Assembly: GCA_964455525.1 (NCBI GenBank)
Contig: CAYVWR010000008.1
Span: 62,001-126,000 of the forward strand
Source of the DNA: JAFDZV01 sp964455525
GTDB lineage: Bacteria; Bacteroidota; Ignavibacteria; OLB7
Reading direction: 5' to 3'
Length of the DNA stretch: 64,000 nucleotides
The notes under the pieces are model-generated. The model was not told where the DNA came from. It saw only the letters and a list, made by a program, of their open reading frames with translations, and made no database searches. This document shows positions 53,768 through 63,483 of the stretch, one piece after another; position 1 is the stretch's first letter; every line of letters starts with the position of its first letter. Both the position numbers and the translations under genes were made by a program.

Positions 53768-54016
53768 ATAGTATCTGTTCGATTCCTCCAGCGGAAGGCC
53801 TCCTGGGGCCTGCCGCAATACAACTCCGGTTTTACCCGGAATCAATGGTGGTCTGTTATCACTGCTGCCAACGCTCTTCGCCACCCCTATACTCTCTCCG
53901 ACCAAAGCAGGAGGGGCCAACATTGGCAATGGAACCGGAAACGGCCATGATCCGCTCCATGGGTTTGCTGACAGTGTAAGAGTATCGTTCTATCATACCC
54001 CGCCGCATCGCCCTTA

Positions 54017-54661
54017 TCAACTGTCGGATGGCTCCTGAAAAGCTCCGGGATCATTACGCTCGCGAGCCAGCTTCTCAGCCAGCTCAGCAACAACACGAGG
54101 GTACAGCCGATGCTCGGCCGCCAGCACACGCGCCGCAAGGATCTCAGGAGTATCACCCGCATTGACCGCCACCTCCTCCTGGGCTACGATCGGGCCACTG
54201 TCATACTCTTCATCCACGATATGTACGGTTGGCCCTGTCACACTCTCACCAGCGGCGAGCACCGCCTCATGGACATGAAGCCCATACATCCCCTTACCAC
54301 CAAATTTCGGGAGGAGTGCGGGATGGATATTGAGAATGCGTCCTTTATAGGCTTTGACAACAGCGCTCGGGAGCTGACGCATATATCCTGCAAGAACGAT
54401 CATATCCACACGATGGTCGCGCAGAGCGCTCAGCAAGGCATGATCATAGTCCGTTTCATCATCAAACATCTTCGGCGACAGCCGCACTGTCTTTATCCCC
54501 ACACCGCGCGCAAACTCGAAGGCTCCGGGATTGGGGTTGTTGCTGACACAGAGAATGACCTCGGCAGGAGGGTGCTCCATCGAAGAGAGCACCTGATGGA
54601 TGGTCTGAAAATTCGATCCCCGTCCCGAGGCAAACACCGCAACACGTATCTGATCGTTCAT
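54017..54661 (-). CDS. purN: phosphoribosylglycinamide formyltransferase
   Basis: Third step of purine synthesis, using 10-formyl-tetrahydrofolate. 214 residues. Seen: VAVFASGRGSNFQTI at the N-terminus, AEVILCVSNNPNPGAFEFAR, MIVLAGYMRQLP, the catalytic ILNIHPALLPKFGGKGMYG with Asn and His, then HEAVLAAGESVTGPTVHIVDEEYDSGPIVAQ carrying the catalytic Asp (split here as family segments). The start at 54661 leads into the first strand. 249 bases separate it from queF. Confidence 0.95.
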   Translation of the reverse strand: MNDQIRVAVFASGRGSNFQTIHQVLSSMEHPPAEVILCVSNNPNPGAFEFARGVGIKTVRLSPKMFDDETDYDHALLSALRDHRVDMIVLAGYMRQLPSAVVKAYKGRILNIHPALLPKFGGKGMYGLHVHEAVLAAGESVTGPTVHIVDEEYDSGPIVAQEEVAVNAGDTPEILAARVLAAEHRLYPRVVAELAEKLARERNDPGAFQEPSDS

Positions 54662-54866
54662 TCACGTTCCTTGCATGCGTGCAATCAACAGCATCTTGAT
54701 GAATGCCACCGAGCACATCACCAAAACTCATCTGGATAAAGCCACTGAGAGCAGTAGCAGACAATGATACGCACCAGCCACATCCCCAACTGTCTTTTTT
54801 CTTAACCAGCGGGCATTGCGCCGGGGGCCATCTCCCAACCGTATGCATCAGATGGATAAAAATACA

Positions 54867-54899
54867 AAGCCCTTCCGAACCAGTGGTCCAGAAGGGCTT
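54867..54899 (-). terminator. terminator of the large type IX protein gene at 54934
   Basis: AAGCCCTTC (54867-54875) pairs with GAAGGGCTT (54891-54899), with further pairing inside (CC-AGT-GG). The minus strand continues TGTATTTTTATCC. It lies 35 bases beyond the stop at 54934. Confidence 0.75.
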
Positions 54900-54933
54900 C
54901 GCTTATACAATGCCGAGCGATTAGATGAATCGC

Positions 54934-57900
54934 TTAGCGAGCAATCGTGAGCTTACGCGAAAGCGTCACACCATTGCCAACGATCTTGTAGACATACACG
55001 CCGTTCGGGGCGAGCGAGCCACTCTGATCGCGGCCATCCCACACGATTTCATTCTGAGCACCGGCCTGTGCATCCACAGCGAAGGTGCGAATCGTGTTGC
55101 CATACACATCGTTGATCTCGAGCTGCACCGGGTTCGACTCGACCACTCTGAAGTTGATCGTAGTGCTGGTGCTGAACGGATTCGGCGTGTTCTGCGACAG
55201 GCTGTTCGAGGAGCCGGCCACGATGCTATTGATACGTCCTTCCTTGATGCCGCTGTAGTTGACCGAACCATCACGATCCTCCTGACGGAGACGATACTGA
55301 TAGGTCGTGTTCAGCGCCACGGAGTTATCGACGTAGCTGTAGTCACGAACCTGGTTGCTGTTGCCAGCACCCTGCTGGAAGGCAAGGTCGTTCCAGGTCT
55401 CGCTCTGGTCCTTTGCACGACGCTCGATGTAGAAGCCATGGTTGTTGGTCTCCGTGGCAGTCTTCCAGTCGAGACGCAGAGCGTTCGAGAGATTGGTAAG
55501 CTCGAAGGAGCTAAGCTCCACCGGCTCAACCATGCAGTTCTGGCTCGGCTTTGCACCGAAGTACGGACGAATCATCGGAATCCACGAACCACGGGTATGG
55601 GTCAGGATATTGGCCGGTGACGGGATCAAACCACGCCAGTCGAGGTGCGGGAAGCCCGGATTGTTCGTCAGCGAGATCATCGGAGTCCAGTTGCCGGACT
55701 CGGTCGTGACCTCGAACCAGAAGATATTCCGCTGCATCTCCGGATGAGCCGGAATGCTGTAGTTACCCTGTCCCTGCGGATTGTCAACACGAACCGTCGT
55801 TACCTGACCCATGCGGTTGGCATCGCCACCAAGTTCCAGACCGGTTTCACCGAGCTGTGCAACGGTTGCGAAGTACGTTCCCGGCTCAACAACCAACGGG
55901 GTATCGAGCAGGTAGGTCACATACTGGTCGAAATTGTACGGCGGATTGCCAGCACGCGGAACGCTCGGGATACCCTCACCACGACGTGCATAGACACGCG
56001 AGGAAGGAATCGGAAGACCACTTGGCGGATTGCCTGGATCGTTCAGATGCTCATAGATCGAGTACAGAACTACGTCCGGTGCCTGGTTGGCGCCGCCGTA
56101 ATAAGCCTGATATCCATGAATGGTATCACGAGTCAGGATACGGAACTGCATTGCAAAAGTACCCGAGGTGGTACCACCCGTCGGACCATATGGGGTACTG
56201 CCCTGATAGTCGGCTGTCGGCGGCACCAGGTTAAGGCCCTTACCAGGAAGGGTTGCAAAACCAGGCACATCATTGCTTGCATCATCATAGGCGAACGTCG
56301 GGCCGAGCGTCAGATTGAAGTCGGTGTACTGAACGTCGTTCTGCGGATAGGAATCGTTGTTCTCAGGAAGAACACGGGCCCAGATACGATAGCGGGTCGT
56401 GGTGCTCTCACGCGGATTGATCGGCGTGATGTTGGCACCGCACTCCTGTGCATTCCACTCAGGGAAGCGCTCAACAAGGTCAGCACCACCGGCGATCGAG
56501 ATGATCGAGCGATAGCGATAGTAGCTGAAGAAGCCCGGAGGATTCTGAGCGTCGCGATTCTCGACATACATCGCCACACCAAAGGAGTTGGCAGTAGTGC
56601 CGCCATTGTTGCCAAGCTTGACCGCCAGCGGGATTGCGCTTGCCTGCGAAGCAGGAGCCTCGGTATACGGCCAGTCAACCTTTACCGTGGTGATCTCGAT
56701 CTCGGGCTTATCCGGCTCGATAAGCATGATGTTATCGACGTAGAACTCATCGGCATCGTCGGCCGGGGCATAGTCAAGGCTACCGTCCATCTTCGCCTGA
56801 GTGCGAATACGGAAGCGGAAGTACTTGTTGCCTGCGGTGTTCTTCCACCAACGAGCCGGAACCGGGATATAAGCACGGTTGAACTCGAAGTCCTTACCGG
56901 CATCGAACTCGTTGCTGATGATGCGGCCGAGCGTATCGGAGTAACCGCCACCGCCAAAGACCGCCCAGCGCGGCGAGTTGCCGCTCCAGCGGATCGGCGA
57001 GATCAGATCGGTGAAGTTGACATCACGCCATTCGCTGATGTTCACGATTCCGTCGAGACCGTTCGAGCTAGGCTCAGCGAACTCCAGCATCATGTAGTCA
57101 GCTTCCGCGAAGATTCCGTTCTTTGCGGCGTTATACACCATATGCTCCGGCCCGATACGCGTCACATCACTGAAGCCGCGTGGATATCCGTTCTGCTGCT
57201 TGCCCGAACGCTGATACGAGAGAACGATCACCGGGCGGACCAGCATGCCACTGATATTGATCGGGAAGGAGATAAGAGTATCCCCGGAGAGCCGACCTGG
57301 CTGGTTAGCAAAGTAGTAGTTACCATTATGCTCCTTGCGGTCGAACACGACCACAGGCGAAGCAAGACGTCCGATCGCAGCCGAGCCTCTCGGTGGCGGC
57401 GGATTGTAGGTGTTCTCCTCACCGTCCCTCACCTGAGGTCCAATGGCAACCCACTGCTGCACCGATGGAATGATGCCGTCCTGGAACGAAATATCATAGT
57501 CATCGAACGAAGCGATCACTGGCGGCTCAAGGCGGCGAATGCCGAAGACACGAACGCCTGTGGTGTCATCGAATGGCCACTCCTGACCGTAGTTCTCGCC
57601 GTTCGGGCCACGATCGGTCGTGATGATCTCGGCACGGAAACGGCCGGACTGACGCAGAACGTTCTGGTTGGTGTAGTACGGATCAAATAGGATCGTCTGC
57701 TCGCTCGGGCGCAGAGCATTGGAACCGAAGATCGGGTACAGATCGGTCGTGGTCTCGGTGCGCTGATACGGCGGGGTCGCGTTGATGTTGATCAGATCGC
57801 GAATACGGAAGACCACGTTGAAGCGGATCGGCTGGCGCACAACGTTCACCGGACCGACATCGCTCGACGTGTTCTGTACCGTACCGACCGGGCGTACGAC

Positions 57901-59169
57901 GCCGAGAATCGGGTGGCCCAGGAGAAGCTCGTAGTTATCAATAAGCTGACCCGCCGGCAGATCGATGAAGCTGCCAGCAACAAAGCGGCTCGGCACCTGG
58001 AAGGTAACACGCACCACCCGGACAATATTCCTCCACTGCTTGAACTTGATAGCCATTGCGCTCTTCGGCACGTTCTGAACGTCGCCGTTGACCTTCAGGC
58101 TACCGTTGTTCAGGTAGTTGGTGAACTCCTGGTCATGGCTTTGCACACCGATCGTGGCGTTCATACCATACAGAATGTTCACCGGAGCATTGTTGAACTG
58201 ATCGGTCGTGGGGAATCGGTAGTTGAACTGAACCGTGCTGTCGCTGCGATCAAGGACAACCTGCACATTGGCACGCAGGCCACGGAACGGGGCCGTAAAC
58301 GATCCGCCGAGCGGATGGTTCTTCGTCCCTATCATCGACATGTTCGCCCAGTAGACGATCAGCCTGTTGTTGCTAGGGTCGCGACGGTAATATGCCTTAC
58401 CGAAGTCATCCGGACGTCCCTGGGCCGGGTTGTACTGCGAAAGCTCCTGATCGTCCCACAACGGAGCGATAACGGCCTTCAACGAACCCTGCGGGAACTG
58501 GTTGTTTCCAGGGTTCAGAATGCCGGCAGTAGCAGCTGTGCTGCTACCAAGGGCAACCACCCTGTAACCGTAGTCATCGGCAACCGGATCGGTGACAGCA
58601 TTGCCACTGCGGGCAGCCGGATCATCCGAGACCGGCTCGTAATCGGTGCGGCGCCCCAGCTCATCGTACTGATAACGACGATTTGACAGAGCAAGCAGAC
58701 CGTTGGTCGTAACGTAGAAGCTATCATACTTACGACCATAGTAGTAGAAGGGGAACCCAATGTTGATAGGACCGGCAAACGCGTTGTCGGTCGAATCATT
58801 CATGTTGTTCGGGTTCCGGAAGTAGCCGTGCCCTTCGCTCTCTGGCCGCTGCCAGAAATCAGGGGTACGCTGCTTCGGTCCAGAGAGGATGCGGCGCCAT
58901 GCCTGAATCTCAGACCCGGTAGTATCCAGGAACTGGAAGCTGGGTGCCCACGGAGAACCGATGGTCGGTGCCTCATTGTCAGCGACATAGTATCCTGTCG
59001 ATAGAGGCGCCTTTGCACCAGGCCCTCCAGGATACGAGCCTAAGGCCTCGTCGCTACGACGGAGCAGCTCGTCATCGCTACCCTTACCGCTGCTCTCACC
59101 TTGTGCGTATACAAGCGCACTTGGCAGAGCAAAGGCAACAGCGCAGAGAAGTACAAGAACTCTTCGCAT
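54934..59169 (-). CDS. very large type IX secreted protein
   Basis: A 1411-residue exported protein. Signal peptide MRRVLVLLCAVAFALPSALVYAQG, start at ATG 59169 with AGGAG nine bases upstream. A GTG three codons earlier is not needed. The N-terminal half has beta-rich segments such as NIGFPFYYYGRKYDSFYVTT with NGLLALSN, the layout of nidogen-like/adhesin pieces. The middle has Tyr- and Asn-rich stretches. Around residue 1240 begins LDWKTATETNNHGFYIERR, the fibronectin-like module that usually precedes sorting domains. The end, PNPFSTSTTINFRVVESNPV and NGVYVYKIVGNGVTLSRKLT, is a FlgD-like/type A sorting domain. Probably a surface adhesin or structural protein. Own terminator. Confidence 0.9.
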   Translation of the reverse strand: MRRVLVLLCAVAFALPSALVYAQGESSGKGSDDELLRRSDEALGSYPGGPGAKAPLSTGYYVADNEAPTIGSPWAPSFQFLDTTGSEIQAWRRILSGPKQRTPDFWQRPESEGHGYFRNPNNMNDSTDNAFAGPINIGFPFYYYGRKYDSFYVTTNGLLALSNRRYQYDELGRRTDYEPVSDDPAARSGNAVTDPVADDYGYRVVALGSSTAATAGILNPGNNQFPQGSLKAVIAPLWDDQELSQYNPAQGRPDDFGKAYYRRDPSNNRLIVYWANMSMIGTKNHPLGGSFTAPFRGLRANVQVVLDRSDSTVQFNYRFPTTDQFNNAPVNILYGMNATIGVQSHDQEFTNYLNNGSLKVNGDVQNVPKSAMAIKFKQWRNIVRVVRVTFQVPSRFVAGSFIDLPAGQLIDNYELLLGHPILGVVRPVGTVQNTSSDVGPVNVVRQPIRFNVVFRIRDLININATPPYQRTETTTDLYPIFGSNALRPSEQTILFDPYYTNQNVLRQSGRFRAEIITTDRGPNGENYGQEWPFDDTTGVRVFGIRRLEPPVIASFDDYDISFQDGIIPSVQQWVAIGPQVRDGEENTYNPPPPRGSAAIGRLASPVVVFDRKEHNGNYYFANQPGRLSGDTLISFPINISGMLVRPVIVLSYQRSGKQQNGYPRGFSDVTRIGPEHMVYNAAKNGIFAEADYMMLEFAEPSSNGLDGIVNISEWRDVNFTDLISPIRWSGNSPRWAVFGGGGYSDTLGRIISNEFDAGKDFEFNRAYIPVPARWWKNTAGNKYFRFRIRTQAKMDGSLDYAPADDADEFYVDNIMLIEPDKPEIEITTVKVDWPYTEAPASQASAIPLAVKLGNNGGTTANSFGVAMYVENRDAQNPPGFFSYYRYRSIISIAGGADLVERFPEWNAQECGANITPINPRESTTTRYRIWARVLPENNDSYPQNDVQYTDFNLTLGPTFAYDDASNDVPGFATLPGKGLNLVPPTADYQGSTPYGPTGGTTSGTFAMQFRILTRDTIHGYQAYYGGANQAPDVVLYSIYEHLNDPGNPPSGLPIPSSRVYARRGEGIPSVPRAGNPPYNFDQYVTYLLDTPLVVEPGTYFATVAQLGETGLELGGDANRMGQVTTVRVDNPQGQGNYSIPAHPEMQRNIFWFEVTTESGNWTPMISLTNNPGFPHLDWRGLIPSPANILTHTRGSWIPMIRPYFGAKPSQNCMVEPVELSSFELTNLSNALRLDWKTATETNNHGFYIERRAKDQSETWNDLAFQQGAGNSNQVRDYSYVDNSVALNTTYQYRLRQEDRDGSVNYSGIKEGRINSIVAGSSNSLSQNTPNPFSTSTTINFRVVESNPVQLEINDVYGNTIRTFAVDAQAGAQNEIVWDGRDQSGSLAPNGVYVYKIVGNGVTLSRKLTIAR

Positions 59170-59496
59170 TAGCTGCACTCCTGTTAGTGTAGATTAATGG
59201 TTAGATGGATTTTATCTGAAGGAGTCGATTGTTTCATCACAGACAACCGTAAGGATCGTTCTACCTGAGCGTTCATAACCAAGAAGGAAACATTCAGATC
59301 ACTGGAACCGAAGATCCCCCGCATACTAAGGAGATTCCTACGGAAGTTTACGAGAATCGTTAAAATTTACTAGAAAGTCAAGAAGTTTCTCTCTACAGCC
59401 ACCCCAAGCGATTCTCCTGCCCCCCTAACACATCAAATAACGGATTTGTTAGCAGGTAGACATCTTTTTTCACGTTCTTCTGTCCGCCCATACAAC
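59170..59496. other. intergenic stretch upstream of the large type IX protein
   Basis: About 330 bases between two leftward type IX protein genes. No coding frame and no clear TAnnTTTG box were found on the minus strand. The promoter for 54934-59169 must lie here. Confidence 0.4.
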
Positions 59497-59533
59497 AACG
59501 GATCGTGGCCGCTCAGAGCAACCACGATCCGTT
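59497..59533 (-). terminator. terminator-like hairpin of the 59559 gene
   Basis: AACGGATCGTGG (59497-59508) and CCACGATCCGTT (59522-59533) form a perfect 12-bp stem with a 13-base loop, 26 bases after the stop at 59559. The following minus-strand bases (GTTGTATG) hold only few Ts. Confidence 0.65.
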
Positions 59534-59558
59534 ATGTTCATCCTAAACGGCAGGGAGC

Positions 59559-62500
59559 CTACCGCACAATGTTCATTGAACGGCTCAGCATCGTTCCACC
59601 CGCCAGAAGGCGATAGTGGTAGACACCAGTGGGCAGATCCTGAACACTGACACGTACGCTTCGCTCACCGGCAGCATGGGTACCTGCATCGAGAATCCGC
59701 ACCAGGCTGCCCTGTGCATCATACAATGCAAGCTCTACCTCTGCAGACGTTGCCAGCACATAGCTGATCTCGACGATATCGTTCCCTGGATTCGGGATGC
59801 TCTGGCGCAGAGCCATACCGCCCGCATTGCTCTCGGCCTGCAAACCGCTGATCGAGAAATTCTCCAGACCATCGGCCATGCTAACTCCATCCTCGATAAC
59901 GCCCGGACGTCCTGCGACCATGTCGATAGGATCGTCCTGCTTATTCGGCTTGAATGATGTACCACCCAACTGCACCTGGGCTACATTGGTCATGTTGCCC
60001 CCGACCTCCAGGGTCGCCTCAACCTTACCGGCTGTGCTTGGTACATACGTCACTTCCAGATACTCGACCTGGCCCGGGACAAGCTCCAAACGGTCCAGCT
60101 TGCCAATCTGGAAATTCTCCCCATTGGGGAATATGTCGATGCCGGTAAGAGTTACCGGCATGGTCCCGGTGTTGGTGATAGCCACCATACGACGCTGGTA
60201 CTTACCCATGGTCGTGACCGGGAAGTTGATGACGCCTGGGTTTACCGTTATCGTCCGCGTGCCCGCCTCGCCAACAAGAGGGGCCGAGATCGTCATAACA
60301 GTGGTGCTCAGCTCCAGTTCGGCCATGCGGGATCCTTCGGTGCCGCCAGCCACAGGAGCGAAGATCACACCAAGCTCGGTCTCCTTGCCAGGCTGCAATA
60401 CAAACGGCGTGGATGGCCATGGATTCAACGGATCCTCGGTGAACTCTCCCTTGTCCATGCCGGTGATCTCGATCCCCGAAATCGTCAGCGGAGTGTTGGT
60501 CGTGTTACGCATGCGTGCCACGCCTCTGAGCTGGTCGTTGCCAGTTCCACCGATAAGTGCCTGACCGAAGTTTATACCGTCGGCATAGAGATCGGCCAGA
60601 CCACTGCCAAACAGATCGATATAATAGGTACCACGCTCGGTAATGCCCGGGATATGAATCGTGGAGTCGTTGGTGGCCAGACGCATACCAGCGCGGCGCG
60701 AACCTCTCTGCTTCGGCGTGAAACGAACCACAAGCTCATCCATCTCGCCCGGAGCCAGGAGCAGATCCGTTCCATCGATCCGCTTGTTCGGCAGCCGGTC
60801 AATTGCAAACTCATCCACATCACCGGCGGTGATCATAAGCTGCTTCAGCGAGACTCGGAGGCTGCAATGCCCTGGGTTCACCAGATGCAATGTGGCCGTG
60901 GAAGATTCACCCATCTTGGTATCCGGGAAGGTGATAGCCTTTGGCAGGCCGCCTTCTATGTTATCCGAGAGACGGGCACCATAACCACGACCGAACGCAC
61001 CGAAGCGCAACAATCCTTCTCTCTGAATGCCAGCAGTATCGGTGTTGCTCAGGTTGATGGCATCGGTACGGAGATAGACCCGACCGAAACGCTTGCCAGG
61101 AGTGGTAGCAAGGAAGTTCAGATAGATGGTAACTTCGTCGCCCTCTTCGATACGCAGGGGATAAGCGACCTGGACGTTCGCCTCATATGGCGTCACGCCC
61201 GGCTGCAACGTCAGGAAGTAATCGGAGGCCGCAACAGGCCTTCCACTGGCGTTACGCAGGAACGGATATTCCGGCACACCCTGCCTGATCGTGGTATCGG
61301 TCAGGAACATATCCAGCCCCTTGATCGTAAGCGCACCGATACCAACGTTGCGCACCCTGATCGGCACCGAAACCACCTCGCTGCCAGTGCAACCGAACTG
61401 GTTGGCGAGCAGATTTGTCGCGGAGTCAAGCGGCACGCCATTGATTGTAAAGCTGGCAGCCGCAGCAATCGAGATCGCCTTCAGCGGGAACCGACGCATG
61501 GTTCCTTCGGAGGTGGTGACGATAAGAGTATCGATCACCACACCAAAGCCGGTTGGTGTGAAAGTAATGACCGGTGTATGGGTCTGTCCTGGATTCAACA
61601 CAACCTGGCCTGGCGTGACGGAGTACTGACCCCGGCTTGTGCCAACGATACTATAGTTCACGGTAACGCCCGGCCCCAACGGATTGGTGTTCACATTATT
61701 CACCGAGAACGGCCTGTACGTGCCACTTGAGAGGCGATCAATGCGAATCGCACTCATAAGCGAATCGCCGCTCTTCATGCCCGTTGTCCCCCCCTGCGGC
61801 ACATCGCCTATATAGGTGATGCTCCCCGCACGCGCCCTCAAGTTATAGGTCCGTACCAAGCTCTTGCCATCGCTTACGGTAAGAGTAGCATCACGCAATC
61901 CCGTTCCCGATGGCCTGAAGGTGATACGGGGCGTTGCAGACGTACCGCTCTCGACGATCGAAGTGGTCGGGGTGATCTGATAATCGCCCGGATAGGTACC
62001 GCCCAGGGTATAGGTGAAATTGGCAGGACCGCAAGCGATCGAGACAACCGTGAAGGGGGTGAAATCCTGGGTTGTACCGGGATCAAGCAGAACCGAGCCC
62101 AGAAGGATATCACCGTTGTTCATCGCAGGGGTTCCACCCTGAACCACATCGCCACCAATAGCGACGTAATAGGTTCCGAACGTATAGATCGTATTGGCAG
62201 GCGGAGGTGCAACAATTACGTTACCGCTGCTATACCGTGAGCCAAGCACAGGGTCCACACCAATATAATCGGTGCGGCTGGACCCCATCGCAATCGTGGC
62301 GCTCCACGCATCGGGGGTGCCAAGGATGGTAAGCTGGCCATACCAGAACTCGATCTTGTTGCTCCCCTCGTACAGACGAACCTGCATCGTCAGATCCTCG
62401 GAGTTGTTGCCGCTATAATGTTCGCAGTTCCACTCAACTACAAGCTGGCGGTTCGGCGCGGTTCCGTTGACAGAATAACGGATCAGATTGCCACGCAGGT

Positions 62501-62885
62501 ACAGATCGTCCCACAGTGGTGCCAGAAATGGAGAATCGTTAGCAGTAGGCTCACTCCCCGGCATACTCTCATTAAAACGGCTACCGCTGATGACCGTTGA
62601 ACCAAGCTTCATCAGACCATTGCTATTCGCCGAGAACTGCGTGTAGGTAGTTCCGTTGAATACAAAGTTGAAGCCAATATTCGTCACGGCGGTAACGCCA
62701 TCGTCATTGTTTGTGCATGGCAGGGATATAGCACCAGCCATGCTTGCAGGAGGCCCCGACGACACATTAAAGCAGTAGGTGCTCGCCACCTGCGCCCAAG
62801 CGCCGCTGGCTCCCACCAACAACATAACTATCATCAGGAGGAAACGCTGGTAGCGTACTCCTATACGGTGTAGAGGCAATAGCAT
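59559..62885 (-). CDS. type IX secreted protein with choice-of-anchor/ASH-like repeats
   Basis: A 1108-residue exported protein. The start at 62885 has AAGGAG eight bases upstream. The signal peptide is YQRFLLMIVMLLVGASGAWAQ after a basic lead. The N-terminal domain (IGFNFVFNGTTYTQFSANSN, GLMKLGS, FLAPLWDDLYL) is of the same kind as that of the 54934 gene. Then come repeated ASH/HYDIN-like immunoglobulin units, readable from recurring LxPGxxxxVxVxFxPxxxG patterns such as LAPGEMDELVVRFTPKQRGS and LVPGQVEYLEVTYVPSTAGK. The last 80 residues are a sorting domain: QSIPNPGNDIVEISYVLATS, VELALYDAQGSLVRILD, LPTGVYHYRLLAGGTMLSRS. A surface or matrix protein, specific role unknown. Confidence 0.9.
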   Translation of the reverse strand: MLLPLHRIGVRYQRFLLMIVMLLVGASGAWAQVASTYCFNVSSGPPASMAGAISLPCTNNDDGVTAVTNIGFNFVFNGTTYTQFSANSNGLMKLGSTVISGSRFNESMPGSEPTANDSPFLAPLWDDLYLRGNLIRYSVNGTAPNRQLVVEWNCEHYSGNNSEDLTMQVRLYEGSNKIEFWYGQLTILGTPDAWSATIAMGSSRTDYIGVDPVLGSRYSSGNVIVAPPPANTIYTFGTYYVAIGGDVVQGGTPAMNNGDILLGSVLLDPGTTQDFTPFTVVSIACGPANFTYTLGGTYPGDYQITPTTSIVESGTSATPRITFRPSGTGLRDATLTVSDGKSLVRTYNLRARAGSITYIGDVPQGGTTGMKSGDSLMSAIRIDRLSSGTYRPFSVNNVNTNPLGPGVTVNYSIVGTSRGQYSVTPGQVVLNPGQTHTPVITFTPTGFGVVIDTLIVTTSEGTMRRFPLKAISIAAAASFTINGVPLDSATNLLANQFGCTGSEVVSVPIRVRNVGIGALTIKGLDMFLTDTTIRQGVPEYPFLRNASGRPVAASDYFLTLQPGVTPYEANVQVAYPLRIEEGDEVTIYLNFLATTPGKRFGRVYLRTDAINLSNTDTAGIQREGLLRFGAFGRGYGARLSDNIEGGLPKAITFPDTKMGESSTATLHLVNPGHCSLRVSLKQLMITAGDVDEFAIDRLPNKRIDGTDLLLAPGEMDELVVRFTPKQRGSRRAGMRLATNDSTIHIPGITERGTYYIDLFGSGLADLYADGINFGQALIGGTGNDQLRGVARMRNTTNTPLTISGIEITGMDKGEFTEDPLNPWPSTPFVLQPGKETELGVIFAPVAGGTEGSRMAELELSTTVMTISAPLVGEAGTRTITVNPGVINFPVTTMGKYQRRMVAITNTGTMPVTLTGIDIFPNGENFQIGKLDRLELVPGQVEYLEVTYVPSTAGKVEATLEVGGNMTNVAQVQLGGTSFKPNKQDDPIDMVAGRPGVIEDGVSMADGLENFSISGLQAESNAGGMALRQSIPNPGNDIVEISYVLATSAEVELALYDAQGSLVRILDAGTHAAGERSVRVSVQDLPTGVYHYRLLAGGTMLSRSMNIVR

Positions 62886-63483
62886 ATACAAATCTCCTTG
62901 AACGTGTGTGACCCTAAACTTTAGATGTATTGAGATATGGGATGATCCTGTCGTTGCACATTGATCGGCATCGTTACTATTCAACAACACTTACACAGAC
63001 AGCAATGGCCGTTCACCTATTTACAGGAATAGGTAAATAGGTACGCAGCCTTAAGGCCGAACGATTGACAGAGAGCGTCTACGGAATACGTCGGAGGCGG
63101 GGGTGACCACCTGGGAATTACGGACTCAACATCGGACAGTATGATTCAGTGATGCAGTATAAAGACATTCTCTGTGCCAGCCAAGGCACTTTCGAGTAAA
63201 AGAAAAAATTTACATGTATGGTCAAAAGCTGTGAGGCAGGCTCGACCGATGTGCCGGCCGAAGTACACACACCTGCAAATCAGCTCTACTTGTACTATTT
63301 TACTCACCGATTGCATATTATTCCACCCCCCGGCTTCCAGAGTCTGCCGTGCCGATATCACCATACTCTTTCAAAGTATATATGATCTTGGACCTCACGG
63401 CAGATCGAAGGATATTGGGGCCATTGAGAGTGGGACCTGTCCACCCTCACGGATCAATTATCTCACATAATCGCATCAAAGCC
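62886..63483. other. divergent intergenic region with a palindrome
   Basis: About 600 bases between the leftward 59559-62885 gene and the rightward transaldolase gene. It has one striking element, the inverted repeat at 63015-63042. Short frames in it have no supporting features. Confidence 0.45.
63015..63042. repeat. perfect 10-bp inverted repeat
   Basis: ACCTATTTAC and GTAAATAGGT are perfectly complementary around an 8-base spacer. It lies 130 bases upstream of the secreted protein start and 440 bases before tal. The dyad length and AT-rich arms fit an operator for a dimeric repressor. Confidence 0.6.

Noticed and set aside
55645..57690. Long + strand open frame (681 codons) inside the large type IX protein gene
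   Set aside because: It lies fully antisense to a protein with signal peptide and sorting domain. Its own translation shows no family features. It is a by-product of GC-rich codon use on the other strand.
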